From NCBI GenBank assembly GCA_017562135.1, contig QEYB01001214.1, positions 1 to 64,000 on the forward strand: a stretch of 64,000 nt of DNA. Direction: 5' to 3'. Each line of letters starts with the position of its first letter. Within the stretch, counting starts at the first letter, position 1. The stretch is from Dipylidium caninum (lineage: Eukaryota > Platyhelminthes > Cestoda > Cyclophyllidea > Dipylidiidae). Of the stretch, positions 49,202-61,200 are shown one piece after another. The position numbers and the translations under genes are program-made. The notes under the pieces were generated by a model. It searched no databases. It was not told the DNA's origin and worked only from the letters and a program-made list of their open reading frames with translations.

Positions 49202-50916
49202 TCCCACTTCACTTTTCTCTCGGTATTCTATTTGTTTGTTTCCACTTTTATCGTGTTTTTCCCTTATTGGCCACGAGGCCACTCATTTGCTTCTCGTTGG
49301 AGCACTCACATCGATTCTTTTCTGCTGTGCAGCACGGAAGCGTATCTACCGGTTGCCAGAATGGAACCTTACCACCCCATTCACCAGTCTAATAGCTGAT
49401 CCTTTGGATCGGAATCAAGTAATTGAACCTCTATTTAGCCAACTGAGCTGTTGAGATAGAAAGGCACAATCTATAGAGAATTTAGTGGCGAAAGCATTCG
49501 TTGCGTGTGTGTTGGCCTCGAGGACGTGGAGTTAGGAGAGCGAGACCTTTGGGCATTAATTATCGCCCCTGACTCACTCCATTTAGCATGCGTCCATGCT
49601 GGCGATAATTTTCCCATGTCAACGGTCAGTCCATTTCGAAAATTTTCGTATCGTCTTGTTTAACCGGAATAGCGACAAACGCTCTAGCGTCTGGCCTTTT
49701 CCTAAAATTTCTTAAACGCCTTTTACCCACCACACGAACCTTCCCCTTCCCGTAGTGGTGTTCCCACATCCTTGCGATCCTACTGTTTTACATTACAAGT
49801 TTGGGACGTCTGAAATAGCTGAATCTTAACGTCTCCTAGCGGACTTCTCACGCGAGTATAGGTAGTAGAGAGAGCTAACATCCTTAAAAGGTGCGCCTCT
49901 CGCCCCCTGCACTGAGTTTTGGCGTACGAATTTAACACTGACCACATCTCCACCGTCTCCCTCTTACTCTTCCGTGCTGCTCGCCGTTAACATTATGAGG
50001 GGTAGTAACAAGGAAACACACTTCCTGGGTTTCTAGCTTTAAAAACCAAGGGTTCATGCCTGCACTTTAGGGCGAGACGAAATACTCCTATCTACTCTAA
50101 GACACGTTTGAGAGGGCGAAGTTTTCTTTGGCGTCAAATCCAAACAATGCCTGCTTAGAACTTTAAATGACATAACGGTTAGACGTGAAAACAAATTAAA
50201 GACCTCGACGATCGCAATTAAACGTGCCAGATGTGACGTAGGTCTCCTGAGTTGGTTTAAATCCAATAAATTGAGCTTCAAATCCTCGGCCTTAGAGCTT
50301 GGGGAGGTTTCTGTGGCTGTCGAAGGTGGACACCACGACAAGCAGCCTCATTGAATCTATTAGGTTAAAGTGTTATTTCAAAAACCATCTCCTCCTGCCA
50401 TCTCCTCCTATCAGATCATTCAAATGGTACCAACTGTTCCTCTGCATCACCATAATTGTGACTATTCTTTGTCAAATGAATCACTTACGCTTATTGTTTT
50501 TTTCTTTTCAGCCGCGATATCTTACCACTGCACATCTTGGTACTTCGCTCCCCTCATTGCAGCTGCTCGCCTATTTCTTTCAATCACGAGGTCATTTTAC
50601 GCGGAAATGGTGTAAATTTTCCTTTGCCCCCTTTTTCTCTCTCTCGGCTCCATATCGCCCAGTGTACAGACCCCATCTTTATATTTCTGCTGAAAATTTT
50701 CTCCACTCACTTGATTAACAATTACTCAGTTACCTTTCGGGTCGTATTTCTGTTCTTTGAGCCCTTTCCCTTCTTCCTCTTCGTCACCTGTCTTTTTTTG
50801 GCAAGACTATTCTCCTCTGGCTATGTTGTTTGTTGTTTTCGGGGCCAAAAAGGAAGAAATGACACGGTGGCGTCATCTTTTACCCACAATGATTGTGTAG
50901 TTGTACCAGGTCCCTT

Positions 50917-51156
50917 TTAGACTGGAGTCTTTCCTTTCTTGGGGACTATGCAGACGATAGTAGTTCGTGTACTTCGACGTTCTGTGTGCGAGGTCACTCG
51001 AATGATCGAAGAGGAGGAGTGATGGTAGATCCTCTTGCTACGATTGTTGGAGACTCCGTCCAACCCTTCTGATGTAGCTGGAGAGGAAAGATAAGCGTCG
51101 TTCTCCATTGTTGTGCCTGTTAACACCAGACGAAGATCGTCGTACTCAGTCGTCAT
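50917..51156 (-). CDS. Small open frame, possible gene or exon, unknown
   Basis: A 79-codon minus-strand frame starts with ATG and reads MTTEYDDLRLVLTGTTMEND, then a Ser/Arg-rich stretch, ending in TAA. Composition is plausible for a real N-terminus, and a possible acceptor (cattccag) lies just upstream. There is no recognised domain and no good polyadenylation signal nearby. Chance cannot be excluded. Confidence 0.2.
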   Translation of the reverse strand: MTTEYDDLRLVLTGTTMENDAYLSSPATSEGLDGVSNNRSKRIYHHSSSSIIRVTSHTERRSTRTTIVCIVPKKGKTPV

Positions 51157-52329
51157 CGTGAGTTAGCAGCTGGAATGTCAGTTGTAGAACTGTACTTCTT
51201 GCTTATTCGCTCTACTCCCAGTCGTCAAGGCTTCACTTCCTCTCTCAACACTTTACTTGCTCAGTATCAGTCTCTTGCTCCATGGAATTGGTGGAAGGAG
51301 CAGTCTTTTACGAGAGGAAGGCGTCCAATTGGGATTTTGGCTTTTTTTATCATCGAAATGTTAAGAGACGTAAGGGCTTTTCTGCAAATGCTTATGCGGT
51401 TTGGTTAACTGCGAAGAAAATTTTCCCACTCTCACATGGGGAATGCGTGAGCACCCGTGGATGCGGTTAGCGGAGATTTTGTCAAAGTGAAATTATTTTA
51501 CCCCGAATATCACGCCAAATTACGTGAGCATTTTCAAAATATCCGAGTTTAGGACTGATTCTACTTTGCTCTGCTTAATTAAAACCGGCATTCTCCATTA
51601 CTCCTGGGGCCTTATTTTATTGGTTTGCATGTTCCCAGAAGATGGTTATGAAGTTCAGGATAAACTTGTTGCATTTCACACTGTCAGGCGACTGGAATGA
51701 CAGGGCAGCCTGGCCATGCAAAGTTTCGGTTGTTGTTTTCCAATAAGAATGCTTTTTCTATCTATTCGGATGTGGAATCTCGTTAGATGCACATACGGTT
51801 ATCTCTGACTTGTCTGTCTGTAGCATACCATTCCGTACAACGAATTAACACAGGCTGTCAGGCGTCTCTTGTCAAATGCTAACAGCGTCAGATGGCGCCG
51901 AGAAAATTGGCCGTCACGTACATGTGACGTTGGCAGTTAAATGCAATGGCTAGAAGTAATGGCGAGCTATTCTGGCCTGGAGGAGTTGAGCGTCGCTTCG
52001 TAAATGGCTGAACAATATTAGAGAGGCAGTAGGGGCCACGAATTCCCCTCTTTTTTGCCACCCTCGACGTTTTTCTTCCCTACCCAAGTAATCTGACAGT
52101 ATTCCACTGCAACGGAGAAAGAAAATAACTAACGCAGAAAAGTGAGCCAATTTTTGTTATTTTTCAACAGAGAGAGGAGGAAAAAGGAGGAAAAGAAGTG
52201 TTTACACCCTACAGTTTGAGAAAGGGAAAAAAATTCAATCTATAAATTTATGTAATAGAGGTGAACTAGAGACTGCAAAAGGGCGTGACAGGAAAGGTAA
52301 TTTACAGCCTCAGCAGTTGTTTTCCTCAT

Positions 52330-52599
52330 TCAGGGCCTCTTGAAGTAGTGCCATTTTTTCCCATTTTGCGATAAACCACAGTCAAAAGGTCGAGTGCGCA
52401 GCGAACGCTTCGAAACGCATGTCTGACACAATTTGAGCATGAAATTTGCCCGTCCATGTGCTTCCAAGTACTCCATGCGAATGGAAGAGAAAATCTCTCC
52501 CGCGTTCCTCTTCTCCTCATCATTTTTTGTTTCAGCATGATAGCGGAGTCTGATAGCCCATAATTCTCCCGTGTTATAAGCGAAGAGGATGTGGAGCAT
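52330..52599 (-). CDS. Small open frame, possible exon, unknown
   Basis: An 89-codon minus-strand frame includes EIFSSIRMEYLEAHGRANFM and LKLCQTCVSKRS. It has the look of an alpha-helical protein fragment, but no homologue is recognised and no strong splice sites were found around it. It could belong with 50917-51156 in one minus-strand gene. Confidence 0.2.
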   Translation of the reverse strand: MLHILFAYNTGELWAIRLRYHAETKNDEEKRNAGEIFSSIRMEYLEAHGRANFMLKLCQTCVSKRSLRTRPFDCGLSQNGKKWHYFKRP

Positions 52600-55202
52600 C
52601 CACTTCTTCTTTCATTCTAACGAAACCTTTCGTCCCATTCATGATGTTCACTTTGTTGATTGTTTTATTGTTTGGAAACGCTAATGGGATAAATTCACTA
52701 AAGTCCTTCAGCCAGTCTGATCATCGGTTAAACGTCCAAGGCGAAGATGAGCGGCCAAAAAGAAAAATCCTACTCGATAACTCTCATGTGATGCTTTAGC
52801 CACTGAGTGTTCGTCCCTCTTCATTGCACGGAGACGAGTCAGCAGCCTTCTAACTGCGGAATTACTGTTTGTGCTTGCACAGTCACCGTCTGTTGCCTGC
52901 CTGACACAGTACGTGTCGTAAGGCAGACGAAGTCAATCATGCAGTTGGAGGTTTCGAATACTGTCGTAGTTGCCATGATCTCCGAAGGAAGAGAGACGAC
53001 GTCTTTCGTCAAGCCGCACCTTATCAGCTTAGCAGTGACAGCTTGAATACATAAAGAATAATACGAATTGCAGCATTTCTCAAGAAGTGCCGTTTATCGA
53101 CTGAGGGGTCTCAAGACGCTTGGAAAGGCCGATTAGCGGCGATAAGTGGTGATTGCTCCACCGACAATAGTAATTAATTGGCGCGTGATTAGTTCTGGTC
53201 CGCCACCCTCTGTCGACCCTTCTGATGCGCTCAATATGGCCAACAAAATGTCTTGGTTTACTCGAAAGACAGAAGGGGGTCGCATGTGTTGTTTAGGGAA
53301 TATGGGACATTGCACCATTTTGGGCGAGATGAGATCTTCGTGATTATTTCACTGTGGACGCCGTATAGGAGCACAAGTCCTCTTTGCCTTCGTAGTTAAT
53401 CCCAACGGCTGGCAGCGTTTACTTCTAATCATCGCGCGGACTGACCGCTTGCAGACATGACCATGTGATGAGGGTGTCCGCGTACGCCCGAGGAACCCGC
53501 TACCATTAAATCAGATAGTATGTCACTTCGACCAGTGCGACAATGTGAGCCAATGAGACAGATTATTACGGTCCAAAACTTGACAGCCTCAAATGGTCAC
53601 TATATCTGGAAGGGAGAAAGTCTTTAAATTCGGGCGTATTTTTAACACTAAGGCACTTGGGTTCACTTTTGCGGCTGGGCTTCCGGTTTTCCTCGACACC
53701 ATGAAGTACCCTCGAGAGTCATTAAAGCTGACATGTAAAGTCATTGTAAAAGCTTAACTTGCTAAAGGCATAAAATTCATACGCACTGCAAACCGACGAG
53801 GAGCGAAACAGTTATATTGTGGAACAGTGAAAAGTCTTCAGTGAGTCATTCCATATGCCAATTGTCTGACTCATATGATCTTTGAGATGATGGTGAGAAA
53901 AAGGAAGCTGGACTAAATTCGCCAAACGCTATACCTCTACCGGCTTATGAAACTATTTCAACATTATACAAATGTCGCCCTTCTTTTCGCACATCGTTTT
54001 TGTAAGAGTATACTGTGCGAAATCTTGAAGGTACAAAAAACAAATCCACAAAAGTCATATGGAAATTTTCGTTTATGTGAGAGGGTCAGGGAAGAAAAGA
54101 ATGGCAAAAATGGGAGGATTTATAATCTAATATTAACTTTTGTCACCACGAATCAGTGCAATTTTACATTTAGCCTCACAAATCACAGAGTTTTAGAGCG
54201 GAGGATGATATTTACTTATTATGTGTTTCAGGATATCGTGAACAGGACTTTCTTTCTTTTGATATGCTTTGCCTTTATGGCTTGGACTGCGGACTAGGTC
54301 GCCAGATACAAAGGCTATTCTAATTCACTCTCTATATTGGGATCGAGGGTATACCATAAGACCATATGCGCACGCCTCCTACAACTTGCACTTCTGGTAG
54401 AATTTTTAAAAAGATCTGTGCTTCAAGCATACGGTCATCCAGCGTAATTATAGTAAATATGCTGGCCTGGGAACTGAATAACATGAATTCAGGCCTTCGT
54501 TAGAAAAAAATATTGGGGTTAGTGAAAAGTTTAATTGAATGAAATCACTGTCCTCATCGGTGAATGCGTTTTTTGGAGCCGAAGCAATTTATTGGAAATC
54601 TTTGGAAGACCAGAAACTCCAAATTGATTTTAACAACGAGGAGGTTAAAATTGTGGAGCAGAAATCGAGATCCTTTCAAAAGGGCACAAATTCTGCGCGT
54701 TTATTGAAACATTGACTATAGTGGCGTTAAAGACTATCATAAAAGGACGCTTCATATGAGGCTAGGGGATCGAATGTCTAATTACAAGTGTCAGCTGAAA
54801 TATGTTGGTGTTAATTATTTTTCGGATTAGTGTGGTTTGTAATCCATCTGGTACAAGTATCAAACAAAATTCTTCTTAGGTTAAGGAATTTCATGACGTG
54901 GTTTATTTAGTTTTAAGTCTCAATAACCTATATTAAATCAAATTACCTGATGTCAAACTCCGTCGACGCAAGATTCAGTGCATCTCTCCAGGCTTTAAAT
55001 GTTTGTTGCATTCTTAAAACCGTTAATATATGTGTTTAATGACCTTCGAACTATTTCCTGAACCAGTCGCATTCTTTAAAATGATTGGACAAGAAAATGT
55101 TGTAGCATGCTCATTGGCCTAAGTTGATGACTTTAGTTATGCTTATATGGAGGTAATTTGAGTAGGTGTTCTTCTGAAGCGGCTTATGCATCACCGATTA
55201 TC

Positions 55203-58200
55203 ATGTGGGTTTCCCTTAAAAAAATAGTCTTCTTCACATTATTGTTACATGCGCTGGGGATCAGCGCTTTGCCAAGAGACAATGACGGCCACTGTCCCTC
55301 CACAGCCAATATTAGTTGTAAAGACGGATTGCTATTACCCGTTTGGAAACCGAAGAACAATATCACTGTTGCTCAAACAGCAGGACGCGCTATCGTGTAT
55401 TTTCTTTCGTTGATGTACTGCTTCCTCGGTGTTTCCATCATCGCTGATCGATTTATGGCGGCAATCGAAGTGATCACCAGCAAGGAAAAAGAAGTTCGCA
55501 TTAAGCTAAAAACCGGAGAAGTCCAAGTGATATCCGTGCGTATTTGGAATGAAACCGTCTCGAACCTTACACTTATGGCCCTTGGTTCTTCTGCACCGGA
55601 AATCTTACTTTCTATCATCGAAATTTGTGGAGCAAATTTTGAGGCTGGTGAACTTGGTCCAGGCACAATCGTTGGATCTGCAGCTTTCAACTTGTTTGTT
55701 ATAATCGGAATTTGCATAGCCGTTATTCCTCATGGAGAGACTCGTAAAATCAAGCATTTTGGCGTTTTTGTCGTCACTTCTATATGGAGCATCTTTGCGT
55801 ATCTATGGCTTTACTTCATCATTTCGATAGCTTCGAAAAATGTCGTAGAATTTTGGGAAGCATTTCTTACTTTCCTCTTTTTCCCGATAACAGTGCTCAC
55901 TGCCTACATTGCAGATATTAAGCTTTTCCAAAGAAAATTTCTAAAGAAGAAATACAAGGCGAGGCGAAAGGCGAAGTATATGATTAAAAATGCCCCCGAC
56001 GTCGAAGCCAATGGAAAGTTTGTCATTGATGGTACTCATACGGACAACAGCGAGGGGTCGCTAGAAGAGGAGTTTGAAAAAACTCGTCTAGAATATGTTG
56101 AAACCATCAAAGAAATACGTAGAAAGAATCCGAATATTGATCCTAAGGAGTTGGAAGAACTCGCTCAAATCGAAGTCTTAAACAAGGGTCCTAAATCGCG
56201 AGCCTTCTATCGAATCCAAGCAACTCGACAATTGACAGGCAGTGGTAACGTGATATCAAAAGCCAAACTTGAGCGCAAACTTCCAATTAAGGCGATTGAA
56301 GTTGTCGAGCTCTACGGACCTGAGGTCCAGCAAATTTACTTCGATCCTGGTCATTACACGGTAATGGAGAATGTTGGAAGCTTTCAAATTACTGTTTCTC
56401 GAAAAGGTGGGGACCTTCGAAATGAGATCGCTGTTGACTATGCCACAGAAGATGGGACTGCGGTGGCTGGTGAAGACTACGAACCAACAAATGGAACACT
56501 CATTTTCCGTCCCACTGAGCAGCACAAACAGATTTCTATAACAATTATTGACGACGACATTTTTGAGGAGGATGAGCACTTTAATGTTCGTCTCAGTAAT
56601 CTACGTGTGGTGAGCAGCTATGAGCCTAACCCCGATTGCAGAATCGTGGACCCGGCAGTCGCGACTGTCATGGTTCTCGACGACGATCACGCGGGCATTT
56701 TCCATTTTGCCACTGAGTCCGTTGAGATTAGTGAATCTTGCGAGGTTGCTGAATTCAAAGTCGTTCGTAGTTCAGGTAAATACTCTGGTATTCTTAAAAT
56801 TCTTCAACTTCCATTAATGTCCAGTATACTGATGTATATTTTAACCATAGGTGCTCGTGGTTACGTACGCGTTCCGTTCACAACAGTAGACGGTTCTGCT
56901 AAGGGGAATGGCAAGGACTACTCTAACGTCTCCGGATTTGTCGAGTTTTTGGACGATCAAACTGAGTACGTTTTAATTTCTTTTGTTTCCGGTTCATTAT
57001 CATTTGTAATATGAATATAAAATTATCACCGTAATGGGTAACCGCTTCGAATGAATGTCGCCTCCCCAGTTAATTTCCAACGAAACGCCCACTTTTTTTG
57101 GATTTCACTAATTATATTCTAGATATATTGTCGGTGTAGCCATGCAATTTAGAATGAATGGAAGTCAGTAGGGGCAAGTATGGAATTTTTTACAAAACTA
57201 CTTTCTTATCGACATACCGAAATTTACATTCCCTCAAGTGTTTCAGCATTTAACACAGCTCTTTCATGGCGCCGTAGACGCCTTTGATAGGTTGTCGCCA
57301 GTTCATTGTGTAGTCTTGCCAAAATGTTTATTGCAACATCTCGTCGACTCTCGAATGCCATAAATAGAGTGGTGACTGACGAAATTCCACATATTCAACG
57401 CTCATTTGGAGCTAACACATTTCATTATTTTAACATTGTACTGTCTTTTAATCGCGTCATCAGAGGCTGTGGAGGCAAATGCAGACCCTTGCGCTTCAAG
57501 CTTTGTTGGCCTGTGGTGGGGGGCCTACAAGTGGATTTTTTTTCAAGACGCGAGGAATTTGGCATCTTCGAGGAAGGCTTTAAGGATTTTAGCATTTAAT
57601 ACAGCATTGTTGAAGATGTGAGCACCAATTTTTCCTCTTCAGTGTTATGTTTTACGTCGAATCGGGAATCCTTTTTCCAAGGAGGTCCTCTACTTCTCAT
57701 CACTGGGAGGAAGAAGGGATAGGGTAATTTTGAGGCGACAATACTAGATCCTCTTCTGCTTCACCATAGTTACACAGCAACACTGAAATAAACACCACCT
57801 GTCAAGCTATACTACACTATTCCAATTCCGGAGGCTGGTAAAGCCGTCAAAACTGAGAGCCTGAATCTCTTGTTGAGGTTTTAGGGAAAGGATACCTCCA
57901 TTCGTGAGCGGATCAGGCCATTTGTATTGGGAGGCAAATCCTACAATTATCCCATCTGTTGCCCAGCCTTTGAGCTGGGACATCTCAACATAATGTATTT
58001 TAGCATATTAATTCACCTCCGTTGGCTACTTATGTCACTTCACCGACAATCAAAACTTGTTTGAAGCATTGGAGTACTTTTCACAGTATGAAAGTGACGG
58101 ACCAGACAACTTTCCGTTGGGCGCCAGTAGATGGCATTAATGCGTCACAAAAGTGGCATTTAATAACCTTTCTTATTGTAATGCATCCCGACTAAAAGCT

Positions 58201-61200
58201 GTATGTTTGAATGCTCGAAAACTTTCCACTCTGTATTGACTTGCATCAGAAGTCAAGCCACTTCCGATGGGATACCTAATGGCCCTTCTGCTGCCCTTAT
58301 CCCGAGGCGGCTAGCTTAGAGTTAATTCTCGACCTTCTCCACAAAGGATTTCTGTTTAGCCGTTCACTGGGTTGCCAGCCTATAGTCAACATGAACGCGA
58401 CTGAATATATCTTCCCATTTCGTTCGTTTTAAGCTAGAAAGAGGGACAAGTACGCTATGAAGTGTGTGAGGGGGGAGGGACTTTTGACGAGTGGCTCTTA
58501 AAAATTACCCAAAGTGATTTGTTACTTCGTAATTTAGAAAAACGGTATGTTAACGTGATCATTTCTTCCTCGCAATGACCCCACAAATTGACGAATCTCG
58601 GAAGCAAAGGCTAACGTCTCTTAAACTGCCACACGGTTTTTCGGTGGATTTCGAGTGGTTTAATCTCGGTGATATGGTGATATACATGTTCACTCGGCTG
58701 GCGATTAGCCAGGTGTACTGATACTGGAAATTAATAAGTACGAGGAGGTGGAGAGCGGTGGATCCACCGTTTAACCGGCTGGAGTTTGTGTGGGTGACGT
58801 TTTTATGTTTCGCGATTTTGAAATGTAATCCTCCCCGTCATTTAAACCTTTTTATCGCATTTCAGAGGGATCATTCGTGTGCCCATTGTGGACGACAATG
58901 ACTATGAGAAAAATGAATTCTTCTTCATTGAACTCAGCGACCCCATCCTCGTGGAAGTCGACATTGGCTTCAGACGCCTTTATTCTGTCTCCTTCGCTGT
59001 GAGAGTTTATTTCCTCAATTTTCTTAAAGTAGAGAGAAGTAAGTGGCGCATTCAAAATAGTATTTTCTTGCCCCACTGTCACCATTCATGCGTCCAAAGC
59101 ATTTATTTATTCATCACTATTTCTTGCCACTTGTCTAAAGTTCAGTCGTGATTCTGAAAACTGCCTTATTGGCTCTTCACCTCCCTTTAACTTTTCTCTA
59201 ACACAAACAGATTAGCGTCCGTTGAGTGGTTCGATACGCTTAAATATACTCAACACTCCTTCGCTTTCGTAGTCGTAGGTTAGTTAGCCCCTTTTTCCTT
59301 CTACGCTATATGCGGCGCGGTGCCATCAAATCCATGTTCTTCACCTCGCGGTCGCACTACTTTTGTAAAGGCTTACGGCCTCTCGGAGTGACCTCCGTGA
59401 AATAAGAAATTGTCGTATTCTCGAAAAAAAGGTAGACAAGAATGTTTGACGCATACAAAAGTGCCCCTCCTGCCTCGTCAACGCCAGTATGCTCCATCCG
59501 GCCACCTTTTTGCGGTCATAGTGTCCACCAACTGCTCTGCGGACCGCAATCAACCACTGTCCTGATGCGCTACCCTTGTTCACTTGCTTCCGCGTACCTT
59601 CGGAGTTTGGTTATTCCTCTGTTTCCCTCATCCTCCTTCCACTTCTTATGCCTTTTCGACGAATGATTCAGTACCGGTGGATGGCAGTCTTCCACCTCAA
59701 ACAGTAAGCTGGTTCATTAGAGTAGGATTTAATGAATTCCTGGCACTGATTCTCACGCATGTACATTTATGCGTCCACATGGTTTTGCCTCTTACTTCGC
59801 AATTTGGAAAATTCACTAACTCGTTTTTCTTGTCTCCGCACTTGCCAACTCCTTTCTCTGCATTGATAAGGCTATATTGAAGTGAGGATTTTTCCACGTG
59901 TGATTTTGTCTTTTCAAGTTTAGAGCCTGATAATACGACTCATTTGGAGTTGAACGGATGTCAGTGTTTGACTCGGTCAAAACTCAATTGAGTTAACTAA
60001 ACTCTTAAAAAACGAGGGAAATCATTTTGTTCCGTAAAGTAATGCGAGTATATTACCGCAACTCTATGCCCTTAACACCCTCAATCACTCATCAGGTCCA
60101 AAATAAGTCTTCTTTCTTTCCGCGGATTTCTGGAAAATGGCTACTACCACTGTTTCATAATTCTCCATTCCCTTCCTCGTTCTCCCCACTGGAAAGCGAC
60201 AAGTTAGACGAAATGGGGCCTTTCATTTCAGCTTTGGGCGTTCGTCAAAAGCGACCGCCAATTTCATTAAAGTGTAAATGGGTTATGTCTGCTAGGGGGG
60301 AGAGACAATAACATGTTCACCCCCATTGTCGATGGAAAATCCCCCCTCTGGTGGGTGAATAACGCCCTCCTCAACTCTAGTCTTCCTACTTGATGGCATC
60401 GATTGTAGTGACGGCGGAGCATTAAAACTCAGCCACAGTTGGGACTAAACTCTCCACCACATTCCTAACCCACGCTTCGCCGACTTCTTCCAGGGAGGAG
60501 TGTGATTAAGTGAGGAAGTCGCATAAAACCGCCACCTTGGACTAGAAGTAGAATTAAGAGACATACACTCCATTCTGCGGTAACGTCACTTTTGCATCTG
60601 TCTACCGTAAATTTGTCTATTTTTTACTCTCAACCATTAAATGGAGACTGAACTACTTCATTTTTGGCACCACGAATGTTTTAGTCACAGGCGGCGGGGT
60701 TTCATGCTGTCTAAAATTAGCCAACTGCATTAACGTGCTTGTGGATGAATTTTCACTGGCGTGACTGTACACCACTGTGGAGTGGCACTAGAAGGTGTCG
60801 AGGAGGCGGTCCATCTATCATTTCGCAACACCGCGAGTAGAGCGTTTAAGACTATCGCGAAAAGGTATCAGTCTTACATGAAGTAGAAGATGAAACACTA
60901 ACTGCCATTACATAAAGTTCTGTCTCCATTAGCACACCGTGTCTACTTACCATCTTCTTTCCTCCTTTTCTTCTCATGTCTTCGGGCTCCGCTTACTCTA
61001 TGCATAAGAGGTGTGGTAACCAAAAGTGGAGACGCCAGTTGTGGCAAAATTGAAACACCGATGGCATGTATTGCACTGTGATTGGCATTGAGGAGACTGG
61101 CAAGTGGTCTGGTGCCAAGCAAACGCCTTACGAGCCTTCAGATCCATTAACAAGAAAATTCGTGTTCCCTTCGAGCGCCATCACGTAGACAGGCCTCTTT

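Larger units (their letters stand above)
49202..55202. other. Intergenic between Dishevelled and NCX
   Basis: The proximal part is expected to hold the Dvl 3' UTR. An AATAAA occurs at 50265-50270, about 1.06 kb after the stop, but its use is unproven. Short minus-strand frames at 50917-51156 and 52330-52599 are listed separately. The last 1.5 kb before NCX is AT-rich with no recognisable exon. Confidence 0.5.
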
